Shown: positions 24,915 to 32,986 of the stretch, in pieces
How the letters are laid out: the number at the start of each line of letters is the position of its first letter
Numbering within the stretch: the stretch's first letter is position 1
Assembly (NCBI GenBank): GCA_025934075.1
Contig: JAICYT010000017.1
Coordinates: 1 to 34,070 of the forward strand
Length of the DNA: 34,070 nucleotides
Direction: 5' to 3'
DNA from: Gemmatimonadaceae bacterium
GTDB lineage: Bacteria > Gemmatimonadota > Gemmatimonadetes > Gemmatimonadales > Gemmatimonadaceae
Position numbers and translations under genes: made by a program
The notes under the pieces: generated by a model
Databases searched by the model: none
What the model was told of the DNA's origin: nothing
What the model saw: only the letters and a program-made list of their open reading frames with translations

Positions 24915-27608
24915 CTATTCCGCGCGGAGGGCTGTGGCGGGATCGACGTGCGACGCACGCGTTGCGGGCAGCCAGCACGCAGCCACACCGACCGCAGCGA
25001 GGACGAATGCGACCGCGCCAAGCGTGAGTGGGTCGTGGGGCGTGACGCCGAACAGAAGACCACGCAGGAGACGCGCGGCGAACAACGCCCCCGCGAGCCC
25101 AACAGTCAAGCCCATGACCAGCAGCACCCCGCCCTCGCCGAGTACCATGCGGCGTACCCGTCGCGCATCGGCGCCGAGGCTCATGCGAATGCCGATCTCC
25201 GCCGTGCGAGAGCTCACCGAGAACGCGAGCACACCGGCGATGCCGACCATCGCGATCAGGAATGCCAGCGCACCGAACGATGCGATGAACATCGCATTCA
25301 GTCGTCTCGGCGCGACCGTCTCGTCGCGAATCTGCTCCACCGTGGACACATGTTCGATCAGCTGTCGCGGATACATGTCGTGAATTGCGCGAATGATCGC
25401 CGGTTGAAGCAGCGCGGGATCTTCCGCCGTTCGCACCACGAGGACGCCGTTGATGATCAGCTCTTGCGCGAACGACTCGTACATGGCCGGCGTCGGGTCC
25501 GCGTCGAGCCCGCGGTCTCGCGTATCTCCAGCGACGCCGATGACGGTCCGCCAGTCGCCCGAGAACGGCGAGTACTTCAACACGTCTCCGGTCATCGCGA
25601 CGCGACGTCCGATTGGATTCTCGTCGCCGAAGACTTGACGAGCGAATGCTTGGCTCAGCACGACGACCGGCGCTGTGCCACGACGGTCGGTCGCCGCGAA
25701 GCCACGACCGGCGATCAACGAAATTCCAGCGGCGGCAAAGTACTTCGGATCGATCATCTTCACGCTCGCGCGCGGCGTCGCCTGGTTCGGTGGAGTCGGC
25801 CGGCCCTCCGCCTTGATTTCGGAAGCGAACATCGCGTTGCGAAGCGGCGCGACGGCGCCAATCGCGGCGACATCGACTCCGGGGAGGGCCGCAACGCGAT
25901 CTCGAATCTGCTCGTACCGTGCGAGATTCTCCGGTTGCTTCATGACCTCGCGCAGCAAGTCGCCTTGAAGCGGCATCTCGAGCGTAAGCACGTGATCGGC
26001 ACGCACGCCCGTCTGGACGGATTGCAGCTTCGTCAGCGTGCGGACGAGCAGTCCGGCACCGGTCAGCAGCACCATGCACACCGCGAGCTGCGCGACGACC
26101 AGTAATTGTTGAACACGTTGCCGTCCGCGTCCAAGCGTCGTGCGACGACTCGCGGGCGCTAACGACTCAGCGATTGCGCGCTGGCTTCCAATGCGCGGAA
26201 TGAACGACAGCACGATCGCGGCGACGACACTCGTGGCGAGTCCGACCGCGAGCACGACACCGTCGACCCGAATCTCCTGCGCGCGCGGCGACAGTTGCGC
26301 GGCGAAGGCGACGAGAAGCTTGACCCCCGCGAAGGCAACCAGCACTCCGAGCACACCGCCGATCAAGGCGAGCGCGAGGTTCTCGACGAGGAGCAGACGT
26401 CGCAGACGCGCGCGGCCGGCGCCGAGTGCGGCACGGACGAGCATCTCGCGCTCGCGGCCAACGCCACGCATCAGCGTGAGATTCGAGACGTTTGCGCAGG
26501 CGATGAGCAGCACGAACGCCGCGGCTCCCATGAGCAGCCAGAACATGAACGATGCGCGCTCATTCAGCGCCTCTCGGAGCGGCAACACGGTGATCGCGTA
26601 CTGCGCGGCCTTTTCGTATGCCTCGGGATGGTCGTGGAACATGTTCGAGGCGATTTGCGTCAACTCCCGGCGTGCTTGCTCGACCGTGGCGTTCGGTGCG
26701 AGGCGCGCGAAGACTTCCGACATGCGATGCGAACGCCCGGTGACCATCGTCGCGCTCAGATGGTGCGGGCTCGTCACCGTGTTCACGAAGATGTCCGTCT
26801 CGCTCGGGTAGTGCGGGGCGGGCTGCACGACACCGACGATGGTTGTCAGCTTCTCGTTCAACCGGACCGTGCGACCGATGACGCTTGGGTCGCCCCCGAA
26901 GTGCTCATTCCAATACCCGTATGCGAGGACTGCCACAGGCGCGGCCGCCGGCCCATCGTCGCGCGTGGTGGTGAGTCGGCCAAGCACCGGCTCGAGACCC
27001 ATGACATCGAAGTAGTTTCCCGTCACGATGCCGACGCGGACACGCGTCGCCGCTCCGTCACCGGCGACGAGCGTGAACGGGAGTGACGACGAGTATTCGG
27101 CGATCGCCGACAGTGTCTTTGATCCCGCGCGATAGTCGGCGAGCTCGGGGACCGAAAAGAGGACGTTGTGTTGCTGCGCGCCCGGCGCCGATTGCCTCAG
27201 GTAGACGAGCCGCGAGCCGTCGCGATTCGGCAGCGGTCGCAGCAGCGTCCCACGCAAGAGCGTGAACATCGCCGTGTTGGCCCCGATGCCCAGTGCGAGC
27301 GTGAGCACTACGACCGTGGTGAACACGCGGCTCCGTCGGAGCGTGCGCAACGCGTAGCGAACGTCAGACACGACGCCTTCGATCCACGGCAATCCGCGCT
27401 GATCGCGCACCGACTCCGCCGCCAAGGTGAGACCACCGGCGGCGAGCAGCGCCTGGCGACGCGCCTCCTCGGGACTCATGCCGCGCCGAATGTTCTCGGC
27501 GGTCGCCATCTCGAGATGGGCCTGGAGCTCGTCGCGGAGGTCGTCGTCGGCGCGTTGCCCGGTCAAGAAGCCAGCGATGCGCGCAATCGCGGCGCGAAGG
27601 TACCTCAT
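24915..27608 (-). CDS. ADOP-type FtsX/MacB-like permease 3, with prefix domain
   Basis: An 897-aa permease. I place the start at ATG 27608 (MRYLRAAIARIAGF), because the longer ORF from 27752 only overlaps the PadR gene in another frame. This ATG overlaps the PadR stop (ATGA), so translation is probably coupled. The prefix (DDDLRDELQAHLEMATAENIRRGMSPEEARRQAL) is of the same kind as in ADOP 1. TM1 is at 97-119 (TLALGIGANTAMF), followed by two copies of periplasmic core plus FtsX helices; recognisable segments are CANVSNLTLMRGVGREREML and QLAVCMVLLTGAGLLVRT. It ends SHVDPATALRAE. Expression should follow PadR 2. No ATPase is encoded nearby. Confidence 0.93.
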   Translation of the reverse strand: MRYLRAAIARIAGFLTGQRADDDLRDELQAHLEMATAENIRRGMSPEEARRQALLAAGGLTLAAESVRDQRGLPWIEGVVSDVRYALRTLRRSRVFTTVVVLTLALGIGANTAMFTLLRGTLLRPLPNRDGSRLVYLRQSAPGAQQHNVLFSVPELADYRAGSKTLSAIAEYSSSLPFTLVAGDGAATRVRVGIVTGNYFDVMGLEPVLGRLTTTRDDGPAAAPVAVLAYGYWNEHFGGDPSVIGRTVRLNEKLTTIVGVVQPAPHYPSETDIFVNTVTSPHHLSATMVTGRSHRMSEVFARLAPNATVEQARRELTQIASNMFHDHPEAYEKAAQYAITVLPLREALNERASFMFWLLMGAAAFVLLIACANVSNLTLMRGVGREREMLVRAALGAGRARLRRLLLVENLALALIGGVLGVLVAFAGVKLLVAFAAQLSPRAQEIRVDGVVLAVGLATSVVAAIVLSFIPRIGSQRAIAESLAPASRRTTLGRGRQRVQQLLVVAQLAVCMVLLTGAGLLVRTLTKLQSVQTGVRADHVLTLEMPLQGDLLREVMKQPENLARYEQIRDRVAALPGVDVAAIGAVAPLRNAMFASEIKAEGRPTPPNQATPRASVKMIDPKYFAAAGISLIAGRGFAATDRRGTAPVVVLSQAFARQVFGDENPIGRRVAMTGDVLKYSPFSGDWRTVIGVAGDTRDRGLDADPTPAMYESFAQELIINGVLVVRTAEDPALLQPAIIRAIHDMYPRQLIEHVSTVEQIRDETVAPRRLNAMFIASFGALAFLIAMVGIAGVLAFSVSSRTAEIGIRMSLGADARRVRRMVLGEGGVLLVMGLTVGLAGALFAARLLRGLLFGVTPHDPLTLGAVAFVLAAVGVAACWLPATRASHVDPATALRAE

Positions 27609-27949
27609 GATGTCTCCCCGTTGAGCGCGAGAAATGCGGCGATCAAGTCGGCGGTTTGGTTCCATTCGCGGGTCTCGCGGGCCAGCTGCTTCCGTCCCGC
27701 GGCCGTGAGCGCGTAGTATTTCGCGCGCCGGTTGTTCTCGGACTGCCGCCACTCCGCCTTGATGAACCCTTCCTGCTCGAGTTTGAGCAGAGCAGGGTAG
27801 AGCGTGCCGTAGTTGAGTGTGAGACGATTCTTACTCGTCTCCTCGATGCGTCGTGCGATCCCATAGCCGTGCAACGACCCGAGCACGTCGAGCGTTCTGA
27901 GAATCATCAGAGCGAGCGTGCCCTGCTTCACGTCGAGCTTGTCCGCCAT
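27605..27949 (-). CDS. PadR family transcriptional regulator 2
   Basis: A 114-aa winged-helix regulator with the same landmarks as PadR 1: GTLALMILRTLDVLGSLHGYGIARRI, YGTLYPALLKLEQEGFIKAEW and ENNRRAKYYALTAAGRKQL. It is first in a two-gene unit with ADOP 3 and overlaps it by four bases, a tighter coupling than in unit 1. The leader is shared with the divergent ADOP 4 (151-base gap), so this regulator may control both permeases. Its start is ATG 27949, with AGGACGGACGCG upstream as a weak Shine-Dalgarno. A CGCAAT-N6-ATTGCG element lies 54 bases upstream of the ATG. Ligand and target genes are not readable from the sequence. Confidence 0.94.
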   Translation of the reverse strand: MADKLDVKQGTLALMILRTLDVLGSLHGYGIARRIEETSKNRLTLNYGTLYPALLKLEQEGFIKAEWRQSENNRRAKYYALTAAGRKQLARETREWNQTADLIAAFLALNGETS

Positions 27950-28002
27950 GCGCGTCCGTCCTATGGGTTTCCAATACGACGGTAATGTCGGGGCTCGGAT
28001 CG

Positions 28003-28020
28003 CGCAATAGTGAGATTGCG
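28003..28020. promoter_or_regulatory. Candidate operator between PadR 2 and ADOP 4
   Basis: CGCAAT (28003-28008) and ATTGCG (28015-28020) form a perfect inverted repeat with a six-base spacer in the divergent promoter region. The size suits a dimeric winged-helix regulator such as PadR 2. It differs from the ATGT/ACAT half-sites described for some PadR proteins, so the assignment is inference. Confidence 0.4.
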
Positions 28021-28100
28021 TCCTGGCGCGGCTCGATCAAACCATCGGCGCACCGGCGCTGTCCAAGACAGGTCAGACGACCTCCGCCGCCCGGTGACCC

Positions 28101-30518
28101 ATGGACCTGCTGCGCCAAGACATACGCTTCGCTCTGCGCTCGCTTCGCAACGCGCGCACGACCAGCATCATCGCGATTCTCTGCCTCGCGCTCGGAATCG
28201 GCGCGAACACCGCGATCTTCTCCGTCGTTCGCGCCGTGCTGCTCGAGGCACTTCCGTACGCAGCGCCGCAGCAACTGGTTTCGGTCAACGAGTTAGGCGC
28301 GCGCGGACCGGGCTCGGTGTCGGGTGCCGTCTACTTCGACTTGAAGGCCGAGCGTCGAATCTTTGCCGATGTTGCGGCGTGGGCACGCACGAGTCGCGAC
28401 CTTGGCGACGTCGGCGAGCCCGAGCGACTGCGCGCCGTCCGCAGCACGACCAACTTGTTCTCCACGCTCGGCGTCAAGCCGATCGTCGGACGAACCTTTG
28501 TCGACAGCGACGCTCCACCGTCGGGCGCGCCCGTCGTGATTCTCAGCGAGGGATTCTGGCGCCGCCGCTTCAGCGGCGATCCGACGATCGTCGGCACGCA
28601 AATCACGCTGAGCAACACGCGATATACCGTGATCGGTGTCATGCCCGCGTCGTTCGACTTTCCGATTACGACGCTGCGGACGGAGCTCTGGGTTCCACTC
28701 AACTTCACCGACATGGGCGGAATAACGGAGCGGAACAATCGCTCCCTGCAGGTTGTGGCGCGTCTCGTGCCAGGCGTTGATTCGGCGAGCGCGGCGGCAA
28801 GTCTGTCGCTCGTCGCAAAGCGTCTCGCCGAAGCGTATCCGGCAGCGCACAAGGGTCGGGGCCTGTTGGTGAGAACGGTTTCCGGGAATACCGTCGGCCG
28901 GATCCGGCCCGCACTTCTCGTTCTCCTCGCGGCGGTCGGACTCGTGTTGTTGATCGCCTGCGCGAACGTCGCGAACCTCACCCTCGCCCGTGCCGCCGGC
29001 CGACGCCGCGAGATCGCCATTCGCTCGGCATTGGGTGCCGAGCGTCCGCGACTCGTTCGGCAGTTACTGACCGAAAGTACGATTCTCTCATTGGCGGGCG
29101 GTGCGCTCGGACTCGCGGTTGCATGGTGGGGTTTGCGTGCGCTGCTGGAGATGTCGGCCAACGTGCTTCCGCGCAGCGAGACGATCGGCCTTCACGGTGG
29201 CGTGCTGCTGTTCGCGACGATCATGTCGTTCGCGACTGGAATGGGCATCGGTGTCATTCCCGCTCTCCGCGCGACGCGGTCCGACCTTCGGGCCGATCTC
29301 TCCGACGCCGCAGGAAAGTCGAGCGTCTCAGCGGCTCGTCACCGCACGCTCAAGGGGCTCATCGTCGGCGAGATCGCGCTGTCGGTCGTTCTCCTCACTG
29401 GAGCGGGGTTGGTGATTCGAAGCTTCGTCGCACTGCTCGACGTGGACGCGGGATTTCGCGCCGAACGGGTGCTGACGTTCAACGTCGCGTCGCCGGCGGT
29501 CGTCGTGCCCGACACCATGCGCTATGCGCAGGTGTACGGCCCGATCCTCGAGCGACTGCGCGCGCTTCCCGGAGTCCGCGCCGCGGGAATGACGAACGTG
29601 CTCCCTGTCGCCGGGGGTACGACGGATCGCTTCTTCCAGATCACCGGCCGCGCGGTGGAATCGGACATCAATCGTCGTCCGGACGCGCAGCTCCGCGCAA
29701 TCAGCAGCGACTATTTCCGCGCCTTCGGCATTCGAGTGTTGAGCGGTCGAGAGTTTACCGATCATGATACCGACAAGTCGAGCAAGGTGATCGTCGTGAA
29801 CGAAGAGCTCGTGCGACGATATTTTCCGAACGAGAATCCAATCGGCCAGCGGATCGAGATCAGCCAAGGTATTCCGCTCACGATCGTCGGCGTCGTGCGC
29901 GCGGTTCGCGAGATCGGGCTCGACCAGGAGCTGCTGCCGGAGTTTTACGTCCCCGCGATACAAACGCGTGAGGGGACGAACGCGATGTCCTTCGTCGTGT
30001 CGACGACCAGCGAGCCCGACGCGCTCGCACGCGAGGTTCGTACCGTCGTGCGCGCGGTCGTGCCGCGTCAGCCGATATACGGGCTGGCCACGATGAATGC
30101 CGTCGTTCGCGACTCGCTCGGCGACCGCCGCTTGCTGCTCACGCTGCTCGGATTGTTTGCCGGGTTGGCGTTGGTGCTGTCGGCCGCCGGCGTCTACGGC
30201 GTCATGTCGTACGGCGTCACGCAGCGTCGTCGCGAGATTGGAATTCGCATCGCGCTCGGCGCCAAGTTCGGCGATGTGACGTCAATGGTTCTGCGCGACG
30301 TATTCGGCGTTGCGGCGCTTGGCATCGGTGTCGGCGTTGCGGCGACGCTTGCCTTTGCGCGCGTGATGACGAGCGTCCTATACGGCGTGAGCGCGTATGA
30401 CGTCGTGACCTACCTCGCGGTGCCCGTGATCATCGGGGCGGTTGCGCTCGTCGCGGGTGCGGTGCCCGCGATGCGCGCCGCACGGATCGACCCACTCCTC
30501 GCGATGCGAACGGAGTGA
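28101..30518 (+). CDS. ADOP-type FtsX/MacB-like permease 4, no prefix domain
   Basis: An 805-aa duplicated permease that begins almost at TM1 (about 22-44, CLALGIGANTAIFSVVRAV), like ADOP 2. The first copy has a periplasmic core and FtsX helices around 270-290 (LLIACANVANLTLARAAGRRREIAIR), 325-345 and 370-390; the second begins with EIALSVVLLTGAGLVIRS (near 427) and ends with three helices and RIDPLLAMRTE. The sequence is closer to ADOP 3 in landmarks such as CANV-NLT and GVYGVMSYGVTQRRREIGIRIALGA than to ADOP 2, by eye. It is divergent from PadR 2 and ADOP 3 across a 151-base region with a candidate operator. The ATG has no clear Shine-Dalgarno. Confidence 0.93.
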   Translation: MDLLRQDIRFALRSLRNARTTSIIAILCLALGIGANTAIFSVVRAVLLEALPYAAPQQLVSVNELGARGPGSVSGAVYFDLKAERRIFADVAAWARTSRDLGDVGEPERLRAVRSTTNLFSTLGVKPIVGRTFVDSDAPPSGAPVVILSEGFWRRRFSGDPTIVGTQITLSNTRYTVIGVMPASFDFPITTLRTELWVPLNFTDMGGITERNNRSLQVVARLVPGVDSASAAASLSLVAKRLAEAYPAAHKGRGLLVRTVSGNTVGRIRPALLVLLAAVGLVLLIACANVANLTLARAAGRRREIAIRSALGAERPRLVRQLLTESTILSLAGGALGLAVAWWGLRALLEMSANVLPRSETIGLHGGVLLFATIMSFATGMGIGVIPALRATRSDLRADLSDAAGKSSVSAARHRTLKGLIVGEIALSVVLLTGAGLVIRSFVALLDVDAGFRAERVLTFNVASPAVVVPDTMRYAQVYGPILERLRALPGVRAAGMTNVLPVAGGTTDRFFQITGRAVESDINRRPDAQLRAISSDYFRAFGIRVLSGREFTDHDTDKSSKVIVVNEELVRRYFPNENPIGQRIEISQGIPLTIVGVVRAVREIGLDQELLPEFYVPAIQTREGTNAMSFVVSTTSEPDALAREVRTVVRAVVPRQPIYGLATMNAVVRDSLGDRRLLLTLLGLFAGLALVLSAAGVYGVMSYGVTQRRREIGIRIALGAKFGDVTSMVLRDVFGVAALGIGVGVAATLAFARVMTSVLYGVSAYDVVTYLAVPVIIGAVALVAGAVPAMRAARIDPLLAMRTE

Positions 30519-30548
30519 GTCGATCGAGCACGATCATAGTTCCGTCAA

Positions 30549-32111
30549 CTACCGAAGCTCGAATCCCGGATCGATCGACGGACGTTTGGGCACGTTTGCG
30601 GCGATCCATCCGGTCATGTACATCCACTGCGTCATACGCGTGAGCTTGGGATAGTTGATGCGTTTCGGTTCGTCGCGCGGCGTGTGGTAGTCCGAATGCA
30701 AGTTCGTCGAGAAGAACAGCGACGGCACCTTTCGCTCCGCGTACGGCACGTGATCGCTGCGGAAATACCAGCCTTCGGGATGCGTGGGCCGATCCCACGA
30801 TGAATCGATCACGAACTTGCCGGTGAGTTTGTTGGCATCGATCGCCATCTGGACCAGCTCCGACGAATTGCGATGCGGAGGTTGCGAGCCGAGGAGTGCG
30901 GCGGTGTCGGGGTTGTTGCGGCCGATCATGTCGCCGTTGAGCACCGCGACGGTCTGCGAGAGCGGCACGACGGGATGCATGACGTAGTAGCGCGACCCGA
31001 GCAGCCCACGCTCCTCGGCGCCGTGAAAGACAAAGAGCGCGGAGCGCTTGCTCGGCTGCTTGACCCAGGCGCGCGCGATCGCGAGGAGTGCAACGCTCGT
31101 CGACGCGTTGTCGTCGGCGCCGTTCCAGATGGAATCGCCGGCGACGCTGTAGCGCACCCCGTCGTGGTCTTGATGTGAGCTGAACAGAACGTACTCATCG
31201 CGCAGCGTGGGATCGGTGCCGCGCACCATCCCGATGATGTTCACCGACGGCGACTCGAAGCTCTCGGCTCGGAGGTGAATCTCCATCGGTTGCGGCTCAC
31301 GTAGTTCGGCGAGCGCTGAGCGATGCGCGAGCAGAATTGGCACCGGAGCTTGCGGCGGACCACCTGCTCCGCGCCCACCGCGCCCACCTCGAGCGCCGCC
31401 TGCGTTGCGCACGAAGCGCGGCGCCCCGCCCACGACGTCGTATGCGCCGCGCATCTGCGTCTTGGCGATGCCATCGAACCCGATCTCGGCGATCGAGTCG
31501 GCGATGAGCACGACCGCTGCCGCGCCGCGTCGGGTGAAGCGAGCCGCTTCGGGCGTGGCTGCGGCGCGCGTGTAGTTCACTTCATACGTGTTCGTGGTGG
31601 TGCGCACGTTGGCGGGCGGCGGCGCCGCGAGCGTGGCGACGACGATCTTGCCGCGGACGTCGGCGGTGCTGTCGCTGCCATCGCCCACGAACACGGTTGT
31701 GCCGGAAACTTCGGCGACGGCGTTCGAGGTCGGGGTGATGTCGGTCCACAGCGTCAGCGGACGACCGTGCAGCGATATGCTGCTCGAGACCGTCGAGATT
31801 CGCGTGCGCCGCATGTTCCACCATTGGAAGTACGTGCCGTCGTCGCCGCGCGGTGCCAGTCCAATCTTCCGCATCTCGTCGGCGACCCACATCGACGCCC
31901 GAAGCTCGTCGAGCGTGCCGGCTTCGCGCCCGCGCATCTCGTCGCCGGCCATTGCGTACAGGTCGCGTTTGAGATCCGCTTCACGAATGAGCGACATCGC
32001 CGCTGGAGGACGAATGCTCGCTGCTGTGGATGGCTTGGTAGATTGAGCGACGAGCGTCGACGTGGCGACGGCGCTGACCGCGACGATGAAGGCGACGGAA
32101 GTGGGGCGCAT
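30549..32111 (-). CDS. Exported M28 family metallopeptidase with PA domain
   Basis: ATG 32111 gives a signal peptide (MRPTSVAFIVAVSAVATSTLVAQS), so I take 520 aa. The zinc ligand motifs of an M28 aminopeptidase are complete: SSHQDHDGV, NGADDNAST, GAEERGLLGS (catalytic Glu plus ligand Glu), NGDMIGRN and HSDYHTPRDEP. Between the leader and the catalytic part is a protease-associated (PA) insert (STADVRGKIVVATL, GAAAVVLIAD) with a Gly/Arg-rich loop (GGARGGRGGRGAGG). The expected role is removal of N-terminal residues from peptides outside the cytoplasm. It is convergent with ADOP 4 (30-base gap) and divergent from the decayed cupin-like fragment, so it is probably a single-gene transcript. Confidence 0.93.
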   Translation of the reverse strand: MRPTSVAFIVAVSAVATSTLVAQSTKPSTAASIRPPAAMSLIREADLKRDLYAMAGDEMRGREAGTLDELRASMWVADEMRKIGLAPRGDDGTYFQWWNMRRTRISTVSSSISLHGRPLTLWTDITPTSNAVAEVSGTTVFVGDGSDSTADVRGKIVVATLAAPPPANVRTTTNTYEVNYTRAAATPEAARFTRRGAAAVVLIADSIAEIGFDGIAKTQMRGAYDVVGGAPRFVRNAGGARGGRGGRGAGGPPQAPVPILLAHRSALAELREPQPMEIHLRAESFESPSVNIIGMVRGTDPTLRDEYVLFSSHQDHDGVRYSVAGDSIWNGADDNASTSVALLAIARAWVKQPSKRSALFVFHGAEERGLLGSRYYVMHPVVPLSQTVAVLNGDMIGRNNPDTAALLGSQPPHRNSSELVQMAIDANKLTGKFVIDSSWDRPTHPEGWYFRSDHVPYAERKVPSLFFSTNLHSDYHTPRDEPKRINYPKLTRMTQWMYMTGWIAANVPKRPSIDPGFELR

Positions 32112-32194
32112 GGCAACGGGTTGGTGTCTGTCGAACGTACGCGCGGGGCGCACCAGCGTCTACCGCCTCCGCCTGAAACGGCTACAATCTCTTC

Positions 32195-32347
32195 ATGGCA
32201 TTTCATCGGAGTGCACCGACACGAAGCAGAGAAGTGCTCGGGAGCGCGAGTCTGCTTGTGCTGGTCGCTATGACATCGGGCGCTCAATCGATTCCGGGTG
32301 CCGTACTCGCTAAGCGCGAGCCGCATCATCACCTCGCCTACGAGTGA
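32195..32347 (+). pseudogene. Truncated N-terminus of an exported cupin-like protein
   Basis: This 50-codon ORF is too short for the ORF track. It reads MAFHRSAPTRSREVLGSASL, then LVLVAMTSGAQSIPGAVLAK and REPHHHLAYE before TGA. The first 30 residues look like a signal peptide, and REPHHHLAYE resembles the opening of small secreted cupins, where PHHH-x-YEN is followed by the barrel. No barrel follows in any frame, and a GNAT gene starts 31 bases later. TACAAT ends seven bases before the ATG, matching a leaderless start. I read it as a remnant; a genuine 50-aa peptide is less likely. Confidence 0.5.
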
Positions 32348-32378
32348 CTCGACGCTGCGACGCGCTGGCCTCGAGACA

Positions 32379-32881
32379 ATGATCATTCGGCAAAGCGTGC
32401 CTGCGGATTTCGAAGCGATCCTGGCTGTCATCAACGACGCTGCCCAAGCCTATCGCGATGTCATTCCACCTGACCGATGGCATGAACCGTACATGCCGGC
32501 GGAAGAACTCGCGAACGAGATCGTCGCCGGCGTCGCGTTCTGGGTTGCCGAGCGGGACGGACGCGTCGCAGGCGTCATGGGGATGCAAGACAAAGGGGAC
32601 GTCGTACTGGTGCGCCACGCGTACGTCGAGACAAGCGCGCAGAAGACCGGTGTCGGGACCAGTCTCCTGCGTCACGTCGAAAACCTTGTCGACAAACGAA
32701 TCCGATCGGGACCTGGTCGGCGGCGACGTGGGCCATCGATTTCTACCGGCGCAACGGGTACATCCAAGTTCACAGCGACGACAAAGAACGATTGCTCCGG
32801 CAATATTGGTCGATACCCGGCAGACAGATCGAAACGTCCGTCGTGCTGGGCAATCGACGATGGACGGAGAGCGCGCCGTAA
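32379..32881 (+). pseudogene. GNAT acetyltransferase gene with a frameshift
   Basis: The first part from ATG 32379 is a good GNAT protein (MIIRQSVPADFEAILAVIND, VIPPDRWHEPYM, VFWVAERDGRVAGVMGMQD, RHAYVETSAQKTGVGTSLLRHV). After VDKRI the frame turns into arginine-rich nonsense. The frame one base earlier continues the family sequence from 32705: IGTWSAATWAIDFYRRNGYI, then ERLLRQYWSIPGRQIETSVV, and stops at TAA 32879-32881. Adding one base near 32700-32704 restores an intact protein of about 167 aa with the spacing expected for this subfamily. So there is one lost base, either true inactivation or a sequence error. Substrate unknown. Confidence 0.8.
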
Positions 32882-32892
32882 CGAGTGGCCCG

Positions 32893-32986
32893 CGCGACTT
32901 CAGTCGCGAGATTCTAGTCGCGAGGCCGGCGGATCAACTGTCCAATCGTCTCGGCTGAATCGAGTCGCCAAATTCTACTCGCGGCG
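32893..32986. repeat. REP-like palindrome with an imperfect direct repeat
   Basis: CGCGACT-TC-AGTCGCG (32893-32908) is a perfect 7-bp inverted repeat with a two-base spacer. It continues into AGTCGCGAGATTCTAGTCGCG. A related stretch, AGTCGCCAAATTCTACTCGCG, begins 61 bases later at 32963, inside the PrpD coding region. The first copy contains the PrpD stop codon. The form resembles dispersed palindromic repeats of bacterial genomes; one window cannot show that it is dispersed. Confidence 0.4.

Noticed and set aside
24948-26105. 385-aa plus-strand ORF
   Set aside because: It lies antisense to ADOP 3, is very rich in Arg and His, lacks domain motifs, and is a typical high-GC shadow frame.
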